Below, in pieces: positions 45,132 to 57,100 of a stretch of 64,000 nt of DNA. Source of the DNA: Terebella lapidaria (taxonomy: Eukaryota > Annelida > Polychaeta > Terebellida > Terebellidae); NCBI GenBank assembly GCA_949152475.1, contig OX424564.1, positions 7,316,001 through 7,380,000 of the forward strand. Direction: 5' to 3'. How positions within the stretch are numbered: the stretch's first letter is position 1; each line of letters starts with the position of its first letter. Both the position numbers and the translations under genes were made by a program. The notes beneath the pieces are model-generated. The model saw only the letters and a list, made by a program, of their open reading frames with translations. It was not told where the DNA came from and made no database searches.

Positions 45132-46880
45132 TTCCTTTAGCAAACCAACTGATTGCTTAAACTTTGATGGTATTGAAATCTTGCTAAAACCGGAATTAGA
45201 ATTTGTGGTGTTCGTGTATTATACACATTCAGAAAGGACTGCTTGTTCTAGGCAACTCTTTGAAGAAAAAAATCCCAGTCGTCTGATAAAACATCTCGTT
45301 TTCGACACAATTAGAGACAGATATCATTCGAAAATAACTCGTTGAATTTCAAATTTGAATATACATGTAGTTAAAAAAATGGTTTACCAGACTTGCAGAA
45401 ATTACATGTTCGTCACAAACTCTATTCATTTAAAGCTTTAATCTTAACATCAAATTGTCAACGCACAAGTCCCAGTGTGTTGTTCGAAATATCAAAATCA
45501 ACCATTCGTTTTCATCTGCAACTTGCATGTCTTCGTGAATACATTATGATATTCAGCTGAACAGTGTACATCACATATCATAATGTTTTTGTCATGTTGT
45601 CGGTCATAGCGTTGAATGTCACTTTTATCACATTTGGTATTTGAACATATTAAATACGGAATTAGAATTATTTCAACACTTGTTAAACAGTTGTTGTAAT
45701 GATCAATCTACTAGGTTAATAATGAATAACAAAAGGTAATATATTATACTTGGAATAATGAACACGTATTAAAATCACCCACAATAATTAGCTTTGGGCT
45801 TTGGAATATTCACTGACAAACATTTCACAGTGGAACTGAGTATACGTCTGATCAAAAATATATGTAAGACATACTTGTTTGGACATATATTTTTGTTATT
45901 AATCGAATTGATCTGAATAAACTCAATTTTCGAAATACGTGAAATTATCTCAAAGCCATGACATACTTAATAAATTTTGATCAGGGAAAATAATGACATG
46001 TTTATACATGTACTTATACTTATTGCACTCATCCTGGATTGTACACGTAATTATAAGAGTTACCAATTTGTGTAATACGATTACAGACCGAGAATACGAT
46101 AAATAAACCTTAAAAATATGATATGTCAGTATATATTATACTATTGTTATAATTATAATTATTGATATATTATTGATCAGTGTTTATGAGCATGTTGTAC
46201 ATGGAATCAGCACTATAATATACGGTAAAATAAATAAATAAATAAATAAATAAAAATATTGGTGTAGTTTACTTGACATTATATTTAAACACCTCCCAGT
46301 TTAATGAATTATTATACCCAGTAAACTACGCTTAAACATACAGAATACCCTCGGGGCATTTACTTTTCATTATTCAGAAGTAAACGTGAATGAGGTTTAA
46401 ATAAGCGATCAATTTATTTATATAAAAAATATAGAAGACAGAGATTTCTGTACATTATGTTAGCACAAAACACCGCGAATATGATAAATAAACCTGAACC
46501 ATATCAGTCTAGTTTACTTGACATTATATTAAAACACATCCCAGTTTAAGGAATTATTATACTCAGTAAACTACGCTAAAACATACAGAGCCCCCCCCCC
46601 CCCCCCGACACATTTACTTTTCAGTATTCAGAAGTAAACTTGATTAAGTTGAAATAAGTGTTGAAATCAGTTCATTCAATTATACTTCAAGTAATCTATG
46701 AGACCGAAAATCTCGCATATTATTGTGATTAAACTGCCTGTATATTTCCATCATGGAATAACATGATGTATAATTTTTCATTAAATTCGACTTTTCGCGC
46801 AGTGATAGATTTTACTTTTTCATGAGGCACAACAGTACAAACAGTATTTCCAAGCAATTCCAGTTCCAGTTTAATAAAGC
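45132..46880. other. AT-rich DNA with one local duplication
   Basis: No coding pattern. A ~150-bp block (TAGTTTACTTGACATTATAT ... AAACTACGC ... TTTACTTTTCA) occurs at about 46264 and again at about 46510; the second copy has a run of about 15 C. Short AATAAATAAATA repeats lie near 46230. Confidence 0.6.
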
Positions 46881-47330
46881 TGCAGGCCTAACTTGCAATG
46901 CAGTACTTCACGAGTGAGTCAAACGACAATTTCATTGTAAACTTCCGATTTCTATTTGAAACATTGTGAAAGTAATCAATCTGCGCCAATGACAAACTTC
47001 AATCCAAAATAGCATCTCGGGAATTGAAGTAACTGGGCGGAGTTCCATCATGTCACTAGTAATGGAAGTATTGTTGCAAGTTTGTACCAGGAGATACAAT
47101 TCTGTGTATTTTAGCCAAATAATGCAATGATCTTCTCAAAAGAATACCCCACGCAAATAGAAGGCGAATTCACGAAAAAAAGTCGAATCAAGAAATTCCA
47201 TGGTGGAATTAACAGTGTGTGTGTCACTTTTTTCACTTTTCGAATGGAAGTATGGAACTTCGCAGGGAATTGCCGTCTGACTCCCAGAGAAAGCGTGTGA
47301 CGATATGAATTACGGGCAATATCGCCGGTG
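46880..47330. mobile_element. Diverged inverted-repeat element related to 53549-54125
   Basis: GTACTTCACGAGTGAGTCAA near 46900 and GCCGTCTGACTCCCAGAGAA near 47270 are mirrored and resemble the arms of the 53.5-54.1 kb element (ACTTCACCTCGGG / TGACTCCCAGGTGAAGT). The core is also similar (ATCTCGGGAAT). The exact ends are blurred by divergence. Confidence 0.4.
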
Positions 47331-47559
47331 TACAAGACTTGGCATCTCCACTTAGCCTCTGAACTGATGCGATGGGGATGAGTTGATGTCTATCCATCAA
47401 AAATGCCGAAAGAACCGAGGTACAAGGAAAGCTGTCCAATACAAGAATATTGTGCGAGGTCACCGTATCCGGCAGTGGAGAAAATTTCTGAGCAGCTCCT
47501 CCAACAAAATAAGCATGATAAAAGTCCTTCTCGAGGAATAGAAACTACCGAAGTACCAA

Positions 47560-47950
47560 GAAAGGCTTCGTGATAAGAAATTGTGTCACATGTAGAGAGG
47601 CATACTACCAGATGACATCAGAGAGTTACACAGAAGAGAAAAAGATGTGGTGTATACAAGAGGAGGCTGAATCACGCCTCATGTTTCATGTCTCACATCC
47701 TGGAAATGCTGGTGGGAACGCCGTCATCATGATACTAGTAGCAGAATATTCCATGATCATCAATGTTGGATTTCACGGGAGCACCCCATGTCTTTCCGAA
47801 ACTTTGATAAAAAACAAGGACAAGATTCGTGGATATCAGCAAGCTTGGCTGAGCCATCGGAGATGATATGTGCAAAGGTATGCTCGGCTTTCACGCATTT
47901 ACCGGCGTGGTCGTGGAAAACTGAAGGTCTTAAAGCTCATGAAAAAGAAA
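47560..47950 (+). pseudogene. Remnant of the XPG/CXC transposon protein, third locus
   Basis: The plus strand reads EEAESRLMFHVSHPG at about 47665, equivalent to EEADTR of the family, then VIMILVAEYSMIINVGFHG in place of the DTD strand. In another frame, IGDDMCKGMLGFHAFTG at about 47845 matches the HAFTGSD block, followed by GRGKLKVLKLMKK. One D of the D-x-D motif is gone and the frame changes, so it is a dead fragment. It looks closer to a different branch than the 11.3-14.3 kb ORF. No long inverted arms were found around it. Confidence 0.6.
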
Positions 47951-47973
47951 AAAAATAGCCCAAGGGCTAGGAT

Positions 47974-49244
47974 AGGTTACCGGACAATATATTATAATAT
48001 ATAATAGCTTTTACATATAATAGCTATTTTATATTGTGGCCTTGAAAATAAGGTCAAGGTGAAATTTAAAGTCATGAGAGTGTTCAACATATTTGATTTC
48101 TTATACGTTCACAATTGCTTACTAAGCTGTAAATTAGGTACTAAGAGAGATATTAGTCATTACGTCCTGTGACATTGAAAATGAAATCAAAAGTCAAACT
48201 GAAAGTCATCAGAATATTCAGCATATATCATTTGTTGTATGTGAACAACAGAATCCTCAGCTGTAAATTTGATAATAAAGAAGATATTTGCCAAGTTGTC
48301 CTGTGATACCTTGAAAATGAGGTCAAAGGTCAAATTCAAGGTCGTAACAATATTCAGCATATATCATTTCCTATATTTCCACAATTGATTCCTAATCTGT
48401 AAAGCTGATAATAAGCGAAATATTAGCCATTCTGTACTCTGACCTTGAAAATGAGGTCAAAGGTCAAATTCAAGGTCATGACAATATTCAGCATATGTCA
48501 TTTCCTATCTGTCAACAATTAACTCTCAAGTTGTCAATTCGATAATAAGCGAGATATTAGCCATCTTGATCTTTGGCCTTGAAAATGAGGTCAAAGGTCA
48601 AATTCAAGGTCATCAGAATATTCGGCATATATCATTTCCTATATGTCTACAATTGATTTCTAAGCTGTAAAGTCAATAATAAGCGAGATTTGTTCTCTGA
48701 CCTTGAAACTGAGGTCAGAGGTCAAATTCAAGGTCACGAGAATATTCAGTATATATCATTTCCTATATGTCCACAATTGATTCCTAGTCTCTAATCTCAA
48801 TATTAAGTGAGATATTAGGCATAATGTGTCCCATTATAAAGCATAGGAGAATTTAACATGGGAAAGTCCCATTCAGGCCGAGTTTGGACCGAAATGGCCC
48901 ACTTCGAGCGATTCAAGCGCAACGAAATTTATAGACATCATAGTACTCTATAATATGAGGAGTGTTATGTATCAAAAAGAAAAAATGTTACTGAACAGAT
49001 TTTGAGAAAATGGCCGCCAAAGTCCAAAATCAGGTATTTTTCGTCGAAAACGGCCGCCATTTTGAAAAAAATGCGGAAATCAAAAACTAAAAAATACCTC
49101 CTTCTTGAATAATTTTTAAGTATTTTTGTGCAAAATTTCAGAAAATATCGCCCGTAAACAAAAAAGATAGACGACGACGATTGACGACGAACGACGGACG
49201 CAACGCCACGCCAATAGGTTATCGGACCATAGGTCCAGTAACCT
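47974..49244 (+). mobile_element. AGGTTAC element, copy C, best-preserved half-site array
   Basis: Starts AGGTTACCGGACAAT and ends GGTCCAGTAACCT. About six units of ~133 bp (48040-48770) each hold TGACCTTGAAAATGAGGTCA, then AGGTCAAAGGTCA, then TCAAGGTCA, then ATTCAGCATATATCATTTCC. The AGGTCA-A-AGGTCA spacing is a perfect DR1 nuclear receptor response element, and TCAAGGTCA is the extended monomer site used by SF-1/ERR-type receptors. The right end is the same unique ~430 bp as in copies A and B. Confidence 0.75.
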
Positions 49245-49552
49245 AAAAAGGCCACATACCAGAACATGTTCCGCCAACTAGTCCAATCAATGACAGTCTC
49301 AGCTGAACTTTTTGGAGCACTCAGGGAATTTCCATCATGTCGCATGTATTTCTCAACAGATCACACCTCCGATGTGAATGAGCTACCGTATTAGTTGTTC
49401 TCCATGAAGCGTGGAGACATTCCAGCTTCCTCCATGTAGCGACTGTATCTACACGAATGTCCAACGAGCCAATTTCCAAGCCGGAATGTGTAGATGTATC
49501 TTGCAGAGTCAGTTAAACACACCACGCCCAGTTGGACATGGGTGGGTTAATA

Positions 49553-49840
49553 GACGTAGAACCAATACCCAATATTAAGTATTCCGAGAGAACAAAACCG
49601 GGTCCGTTATCCAATCTCATAGTCCGGGGACAGAGTCATATCAGGCATACGAAGTGAGAGAAAACTAAAATGACAGGGAAACTCATGAACCCCCCAAAAT
49701 GGCCATTAGGAGGTGAAATCAATTGTTTCAGAAAGAGTGAGCATTTGCTGTCATGAATTCCCGTCATGAAATTTCCGTCATGGATTTACCAAATTTAACA
49801 TGAAAATAGATCTAGTTGCATGGCAGTCATATGTGTACTT
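49553..49840 (-). repeat. 3' end copy of the RT element, with the empty foldback site
   Basis: On the minus strand this runs from CCATGCAACTAGATCTATTT (equal to 25770) through ATTTCACCTCCTAATGGCC to TCTACGTCTATT. It matches 25770-25880 joined to 27542-27703, with no foldback element. It is a 5'-truncated retroelement copy and shows the pre-insertion target of the foldback. Confidence 0.75.
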
Positions 49841-51821
49841 GAAGCTAAACGCTTTCTCTAGAATGATAGCTATTCAAAATACTAGTAGTTCAAAATAATT
49901 TTGTTCTTGTCATAATAGGCCTCCAATGAAGCAGCCCTCAACACAATTTCAACTCTCTTTCCAGTCATGTCGGGCATGTGTGTGTATGGGTATGAGGTCC
50001 TGAAGAGCCCCGATCAATACTCATGAATAATAATGACATCCAAAAAGCAGTCTCATTGGTTCAAGTATATTTCCCATAAGTCTGCACAGTATTTTCGTAT
50101 GTTAATTTTGTTTTCACTTGGGAAGACATTGTAAAGCCATTAAAGCGAAGATTTATGACGGCCCCCTCCACCCCACTAGTCGATTTATATGACATAGAAC
50201 TAGCCACGCTGTGTGAAGTTTAGCTGTGCATGTTTATAGAATGAAGTTGAACAGGCTATACACAGGGCCTGTTCTGAAGAAGGAGTTTGCCTGGGTATGG
50301 AAGAACTATAAAAGTTACCAATTGATGGAAGTGCATAGATGTATGATATATGGACAAATACCAGTCCGTATCCCCAAACATCCATAGGGTAGAATTTTTT
50401 TCTGAGTAAAAAGCAGTATATGTACATGGCTTGTGGAAGTGAAAATATGCAGCTCTCATATGTATTTGAATATTTTTTTTACATGGATATCAAATTTGGC
50501 TGGTAAACGAGGGCATGTCCTTCATTTTCTGGACGCGGCCCTACATAAAAAAAAAATGATTCCGTGAATATTATTGTAGTGTTTGCACAATGCACATGAG
50601 CTGTGGAATTCCTCCAACCTCCTGTAATAAATCACTTGAGTATAAAGCTGAGAGTATTCGCGTGATCTGACTACTGCCACTGCTAATGACTCTGGATCTT
50701 CCCATAACCAGGTCAAGTTCAGGTCATGGGGGTGGGGGCGGTATCTAATCTGACTAACGCAAATTATATGCTCACTGGCATTTATCTACATGTACCTTGT
50801 TCAAGGCATGGTATAGATTTTCTTTTCTTCCATCCTTCCAAGGCATCCCCCACCGTGTTTGAGAATGCCTTCAAGGATTTTTTCACTACTGGTCAGAAAT
50901 TATAATAGTATAAAACCATTGTTTTTAATCGGTCCCAGTGTCTGTATGTCAGCCCGAATTAGCTTATGTATGGTCTTATGTACATGTATGGTCTTATGTA
51001 TTTCTGATGTGTACAAGAGTCATCAGGGAATATGTAACATATTTAATGTCTCGCAGATTTATGCCATACTTCAATATTTTGGAAACCACAGAGTTTTGCA
51101 TATGTGGGAGGTACTGGTAGCAGCGATGTTCACCATCCAGATTTCAGGTGGCTGCACTGTTCGCCATGCTCTGTGTGATCCACATTGGGGAATGTATCAC
51201 CTTAGCTGCCATCAGTCTATCAGACAGCCTAGTCAAATAGAGATATCCCTCTGCATCTAAGTAACACATTCAAACCTTCAACATCGCTGGTCTCAATACC
51301 ACCCGCTGTAATTACTCCTTTGAGTGGAGTGTGGGCCATAAAAAAATTTCAGCAATGAAACCTTTCCAGTGAGGGGGGGGGGGGGGCTTCCCTCTTGTTT
51401 CTCCTTCCACGTGTCTGGAGCACGTGGACTGACGCAGACCAGCAGCAGGCACATGGAGTGATGTTGATTCAATTTGCATAAGGGGAGGGCTCTGGAACTC
51501 AGCCAAGTTTCACGACCATACGACACATGGGGAAATAGGCTGAAAATTGGCTGACTAGGGTGCTAATTAACACCATATTGTGGCCAAGTAGGGACATAAT
51601 CGGCCTTAACAAATGCTACCATCCTGTAGAGGAGATGTACTTGTTCAAGGTGGACCAAAAATGATTCTACATTTGTGATTCTGACATAGTGTTTTACAGT
51701 TCTCAAAACAGCAGAAAACCGTGTTTTTCACTTGCATGTTTCTCTCTCTTATGGGTTTCTGGTAAAACACATCCTTTACACAGCAGTTTAGAGACTAACT
51801 GGGTCCTCATGTTTGCAACTA
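49841..51821. other. Unassigned DNA
   Basis: No gene, RNA gene or repeat family is recognised. A phrase TATGTACATGTATGGTCTTA near 50965-51000 is locally doubled, and a run of about 13 G lies near 51375. Confidence 0.35.
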
Positions 51822-52271
51822 CCGTAATGGCCCGAAATACCGCCCCGGCGCTTAATAGTGCTTTACATGTTTCAGCCCCGGCGCTAATACGAGATATTAT
51901 GCTGATATAAATGTAATGTAATGTTGGGTCTTGGGGAATGGATATCATTAAGTTAGTCAGTACAATTATATATACATGCAGCTGCTCAATTGCATCACCT
52001 AATTGGTTAGCAGGTGTTCTATTGTCATAATCAAAATCTCATATCGGTAAGTAAGTGTCAGTTGTGTTGTTTCACACATGTGTAATCAATTGCAATCACC
52101 GTGGGACTCTTTGTGTGCTACGTGCACCGGTACATAGACTTACACCCGGCGGTTATTTGAACCGGCGCTAATTCGAGACCGGCGCTTATTAATGCTTTTA
52201 AAGACTTATACCCGGCGCTTAAACGAGGCCGGCGGGTAAACGAGAACCGGCGGTATTTCGGGCCATTACGG
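51822..52271. mobile_element. TA-flanked MITE, CCGTAATGGCCCGAAATACC ends
   Basis: CCGTAATGGCCCGAAATACC at 51822 and its exact reverse complement ending 52271, with TA outside both ends (51820-51821, 52272-52273). Length 450 bp. Next to each end are CCGGCGCTTAATA-like modules in inverted arrangement. Non-coding. TA duplication suggests Tc1/mariner-type mobilisation. Confidence 0.8.
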
Positions 52272-52415
52272 TAGCTCTGGAATAGCGTATAAGTTGAGGA
52301 ACAAACACACCATATGCTGGTGACACTGGAATTTCGATGCTTAGAAAAGCAAAAGGGTGCTAGATGACGAAGGAAATCTAGCCATCGAATGGATGACGCT
52401 GTACTCCAGCTGATA

Positions 52416-52991
52416 GGGTATGTAAGCGAGATTTGAAACGTCACGTTATTTTGCGTTATTTCGTAATTTTGGGACCATTCGAATTTCCCGCCAAATTTTC
52501 GGCCTAATCATGTAATTTGGATACACGCGGTTTTACACTATATAAAAGCAATTTATCGGGAATACACAAGAAACCCACTCCACAAATTTCAACAGATACT
52601 AGTTGACATGAGCTGGTCTATTTAGAGTTTCATCGAATATTTCCTGCTCAATACAGAGCGTGAATATGCTGTGTTTGTATATGTTAGACACATTATCTTT
52701 TATAGAGAAAATGTGATATTAATTGTGACACTATGTAAATAAGAGGCAATTTGAGTCATTCAAATCATATCTATCGTGCTATATTCAACACGAATAAGTA
52801 ACGGAGAGCCATTTTATGGAACATGAAAAAGGTTTATTATTCTATGCCAAATCAACTTTTTCTGCGGTGCTTCTGAGCCCACGGAAATCCGGCAAAAATG
52901 ACCACGTGGCACTGTTTGGACCCGGAAGTAGTAGATTACGTACCCATTTACGTTATTTGACGACATTAGACGAACGAGACTTACAGAGCCC
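52416..52991. mobile_element. Second copy of the TA-flanked GGGCTGGAAAG element
   Basis: The left end GGGTATGTAAGCGAGATTTG matches the reverse complement of the right end of the 22372-23107 element. The interior shares AACGTCACGTTATTT, CCCGCCAAATTTT and CCACGTGGCA. The ends have drifted, so this copy is older. Confidence 0.5.
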
Positions 52992-53548
52992 ATTCCTTGC
53001 AAATGTACACGTGTGTGCAAACTACCGACCTGCTATTGCCTGACGAACGGCCTGACATGCATACTACAGAAGCGATGAATCAGATGACAGATAAATACGA
53101 ACAATCAGAGACTGGCATTCAGAGTGTTAAATTGATCAATACTAATCAAATTAATACAAATTACATGTATCGTCAAGGTAACATAGCCTACATACATACA
53201 ACCAGGTAAGATCGTTGTGTCGAATTATGTTCCACACGCAATGTAGCAGATAGAGATTATTGTTGACAATAGTAATAAATATGATATCAAATGTATATTT
53301 TCTGTCTGTTTTGACAATATTAGCTATACATAAGCACTACAAATGATCACATAACAGCATCACATACTTTGTGCTGTTAAATTAGGTAATTTTAAAATAA
53401 TGTTTGGAGGCATATTATGTTGCCACTTCAGATGATACCAATATGTCAAAATTCTGACCGTGTCCCAAGGACTAATACGTTTAAACCCGCCAAACAATCT
53501 GCAAAAGCGTATGTAATGAGGTTACGAATCTATAGATGAGTAGCCTAT

Positions 53549-54125
53549 ACTCTGATTTTGTTGACACTTGTTTTCACCGGTTTTTGAAGATATCTTTGCG
53601 ATGCTAACTGGTATCGTTCTATAACTTGGCATACTTCACCTCGGGAACAAACGGCAAATTTCTACCAATTTTCAGACTTCTAGAGCAATTATTTAAGAAG
53701 TTGGCAATCTACTCCAATGTTAAATTTCAGCCCGAAACGTGATCTCGGGAATCTGAGCTTATTCGAAGATTTGGTCCAGTTTACATCCGTTTACATCCAT
53801 CAAGATTCGAAGTATCTGTTATAATTTAGACCAGAAGACACATTGGGGTGTATTCTACACAAACATGTTGATCTTGAAAGATTGCACCACTACAAAACGA
53901 GCAAATGCACATAATTGTGTGCGGACCCAGGAATCAAATGACAGCGTTAAATTTAACATTGGGGTAGATTGCCATCATTTTCAATTTTCATGATAGAAGT
54001 CTGGAATTCAGTAAATAGTTGCCGTTTGACTCCCAGGTGAAGTATGCCAAGTTATAGAACTATAGCTTTCAGCATCGCAAAAAAACTGTGTACTGGTAAA
54101 CGAGTTAAAAAAAATCAGAGTATAT
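53549..54125. mobile_element. Inverted-repeat element, ~575 bp, ~130-bp arms
   Basis: ACTCTGATTTT at the left and AAATCAGAGT at the right begin arms that pair through GCGATGCT and TTCTATAACTTGGCATACTT to CAAACGGCAA. The core contains the mirrored phrase GGCAATCTACTCCAATGTTAAATTT / AACATTGGGGTAGATTGCC. It lies just downstream of the stop codon of the collagen/EGF gene and slightly overlaps its likely 3' UTR. Non-coding. Confidence 0.65.
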
Positions 54126-54137
54126 TTGGCATCTATA

Positions 54138-57100
54138 TCAAACATCATACACGGATACTGAGTCAACTGATGACAAATCAGACAAGTTGTCCTCTTCTTG
54201 TGCTCCACGACTGTCCAGTGTACTCCAGACCTCAGTAGGATTGTGAGCTACATTGAAATTTGCATCGACTCCACGCATCCTGTACGTTCTATGAGGTTTC
54301 CCTTGGAAATTCTCAATAACGTAACTATGCTGGCAACTACGTCTCCGAGCCATTAGTTTTGCACGCATAGAACGTTTCATTGTTATCACTATGGCGACAA
54401 ATATAACAACAAACACGACATTGCTGGATACCACGACAACGATGACCGTGGTGAGGTTGACTCCCGAGGATCCAGAAGAATGTGTCAAATCTGGATCAGC
54501 AACGTTTGCAAGATGAATGACAGAACCATCAGCTGAAACACGAATAGTTTTTTACGATATAGATCTGAAGCTATGTGAAAACAAAATAAGTAGAAAAAAG
54601 GTGAACAGACTAGCCGAATAAAAAGACGTGAATAGTCTATGAGAAAGAAAATCAAGATGGTGGCTGTGTCTTTGAAGGCAGACTTACCAATACAGGATCG
54701 CATGTCTCGACCGAGCGTGAAGCCAGGATCACAGGAACACTCGAAACCTGGCTGCAAATTGGTACACGTGTGACTACATCCGCCATTAGGTATCGATCCT
54801 TCCATACACTCGTCCAGATCTGGAAATGTCATGGGATTAGTGGAAAAAACATAAACATGATAATTGTGAGCCAAAGAAGCCAACTCGATAGTCTCGAAAC
54901 TTGAGGGACACAAATAGATCTATTTGTACTAGTAGAGTCTACCCGATTGTGATTACACTCACAAAACGCATCGGCTGTGTCCTATAATGTACATACTGAT
55001 TGCTGAGGACATTCTTTGGTATTTTTGTTGATAACATAGCACACGTTATCCAGACACAAATTTATTGTGAAAATCGACGAAATGTGTAATATCACCATCA
55101 CCTCAGTAGTCTTTAGGCTTGTAAGTGGGTAAAACGTACTTGTCATACACCTATTTCACTGGCTTTGTTTCTATTCTTCAGTGTCTAATTTGTGTTCGAG
55201 GTGGAGTGTGGGGAATGTATCAGTTGAGTTGACAGATCGAGATGGCAGTCCAAGTTGTCCCGTCACATATTCCTATGCCAATATGTGTGTCAGTCTGTGT
55301 GTGAGTGGGGTCCTCAAGATTCGCTCGATCACTACAGTAACAGTAACAATAGTTTCTCCAAACTCCTTTTTGATGTGCTACCAAAATAACCAAATCACCT
55401 CCGAAAGAAACCTTGTGTTTTGACGTCAAGTCCTCCAAACAAACGGAAGTGATCGCACGGAGATTGTAGCATTCCACAGAAAAAATTAGTTCCCTAGCTT
55501 TGTTTCTGTTTTGGTGCACTGTCTACTGTTGAACCAGATTCCGAAGTACTAGTGAAAATAATCAATACAACACGAAACGACGAATGATCATCTCAAACTC
55601 TGAACTCGATATGTATGAATCATCCTATGTATGAATCATCCTATGACTATTCAAACCACAAGATTTTAATGATGAAAATAAAAACCTAGATTAAAACACT
55701 TTTGGAAGAGAAACAAAGCCCGTGGAAACATTTTAATCAGAAGACAAACTGGCAATTCGAACTGATTTTGTACTACCGGTAATACCGGTAGAGGTGCACG
55801 GAAGACCATTGTGATATGATACTAGTATCCACATTTATAACTCTGCTAAAGCTAAACGTACCCAAGTATTATACGCTGCGCCTTCCTCTATAGTCAATAA
55901 GGATTAAAAAGGTGACAGATGGATTAAATGGCATTCATTTAGTCGACGAGTAGTATCAAGGCGCAGCGTATGATATCTGGGCCGCTAATCGAATTAGTGC
56001 AATGTAAGTATCAATCTATTACCACCAAAACTGCCAAATTTCGATGATTCCAATAACAAACGTAAAACACAAAATTTTGAAATAGAAACAAAGCCCAACC
56101 AAATACTTTATCAAAAGACACACTGGCGTAATCATGGGCAGACAGTATGGTCAATGTAGTTGTTTCTACTGTACACCTGATGGAATTAGTATACAACTGC
56201 ACAACAACCTATGAAAATAATTTAGAAATCCGAAACTAACCCCATGGAATAGATATATGACAAGTACATAAGAACCTAATCACAAGCCCAAAGGCTACTG
56301 AGTTGATGGTATCCTCGGGGACAGATTTACCGTCCACCAGCAGTGACACGGACTCAGTGGTATGAATGTAAGTATCAATCTATTACCACCAGTAGGCCTA
56401 CAGCCAAATTTTGGTGATTCCGATAACAAACGTGAAACACAACATTTTGCAATAGAAACAAAGCCCAACAAAATACTTTATCAAAAGACACACTGGCGTC
56501 ATCAGGGGCAGACAGTATGGTTAATGTAGTTGTTTCTACTGTACACCTGATGGAATTAGTATACAACTGCCCAACAACCTATGAAAATAATTCAGAAATC
56601 CGAAACTAACCCCATGGAATAGATATATGACAAGTACATAAGTACCTGATCACAAGCCCAGAGGCTTGTGAATCCTCAGTGATTCAGGCCAACTTTCAGA
56701 GCTTACCCACGCATTCCGTGCCGTTGAGTGGTGTTGATGATCCATCTGGGTTCCTACACCTGCACTGGTATCCCGCCTCCAGTGTCTGAGTACACAACAC
56801 CCTTTCCGCTGGACAATGATAACCATGCAATCAGCCAGGGACAGTTGCGAATACATTCCATGTGTATGAACATATCTTTCGATGATTCAAATCTCCAATC
56901 AAACATGAATAGCTATGATCATGTTTGCTGGTGGAATGCAACCAATTCTTACTTTTAGGATTATGCCAGTGTTTTACTCAATTCACCTGTACACGATACA
57001 CGTTCCAATGGAATGAGCTGGTAACCGGGGTGACACATACAACAGAATCCATGACAGCCGTTGTCGACACAGATCTGGGAACAACCGCCATTGGCGACCT

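Noticed and set aside
50859-51260. 133-codon plus-strand ORF
   Set aside because: No recognisable domain, biased toward low-complexity Met/Ser/Tyr codons, and no exon context.
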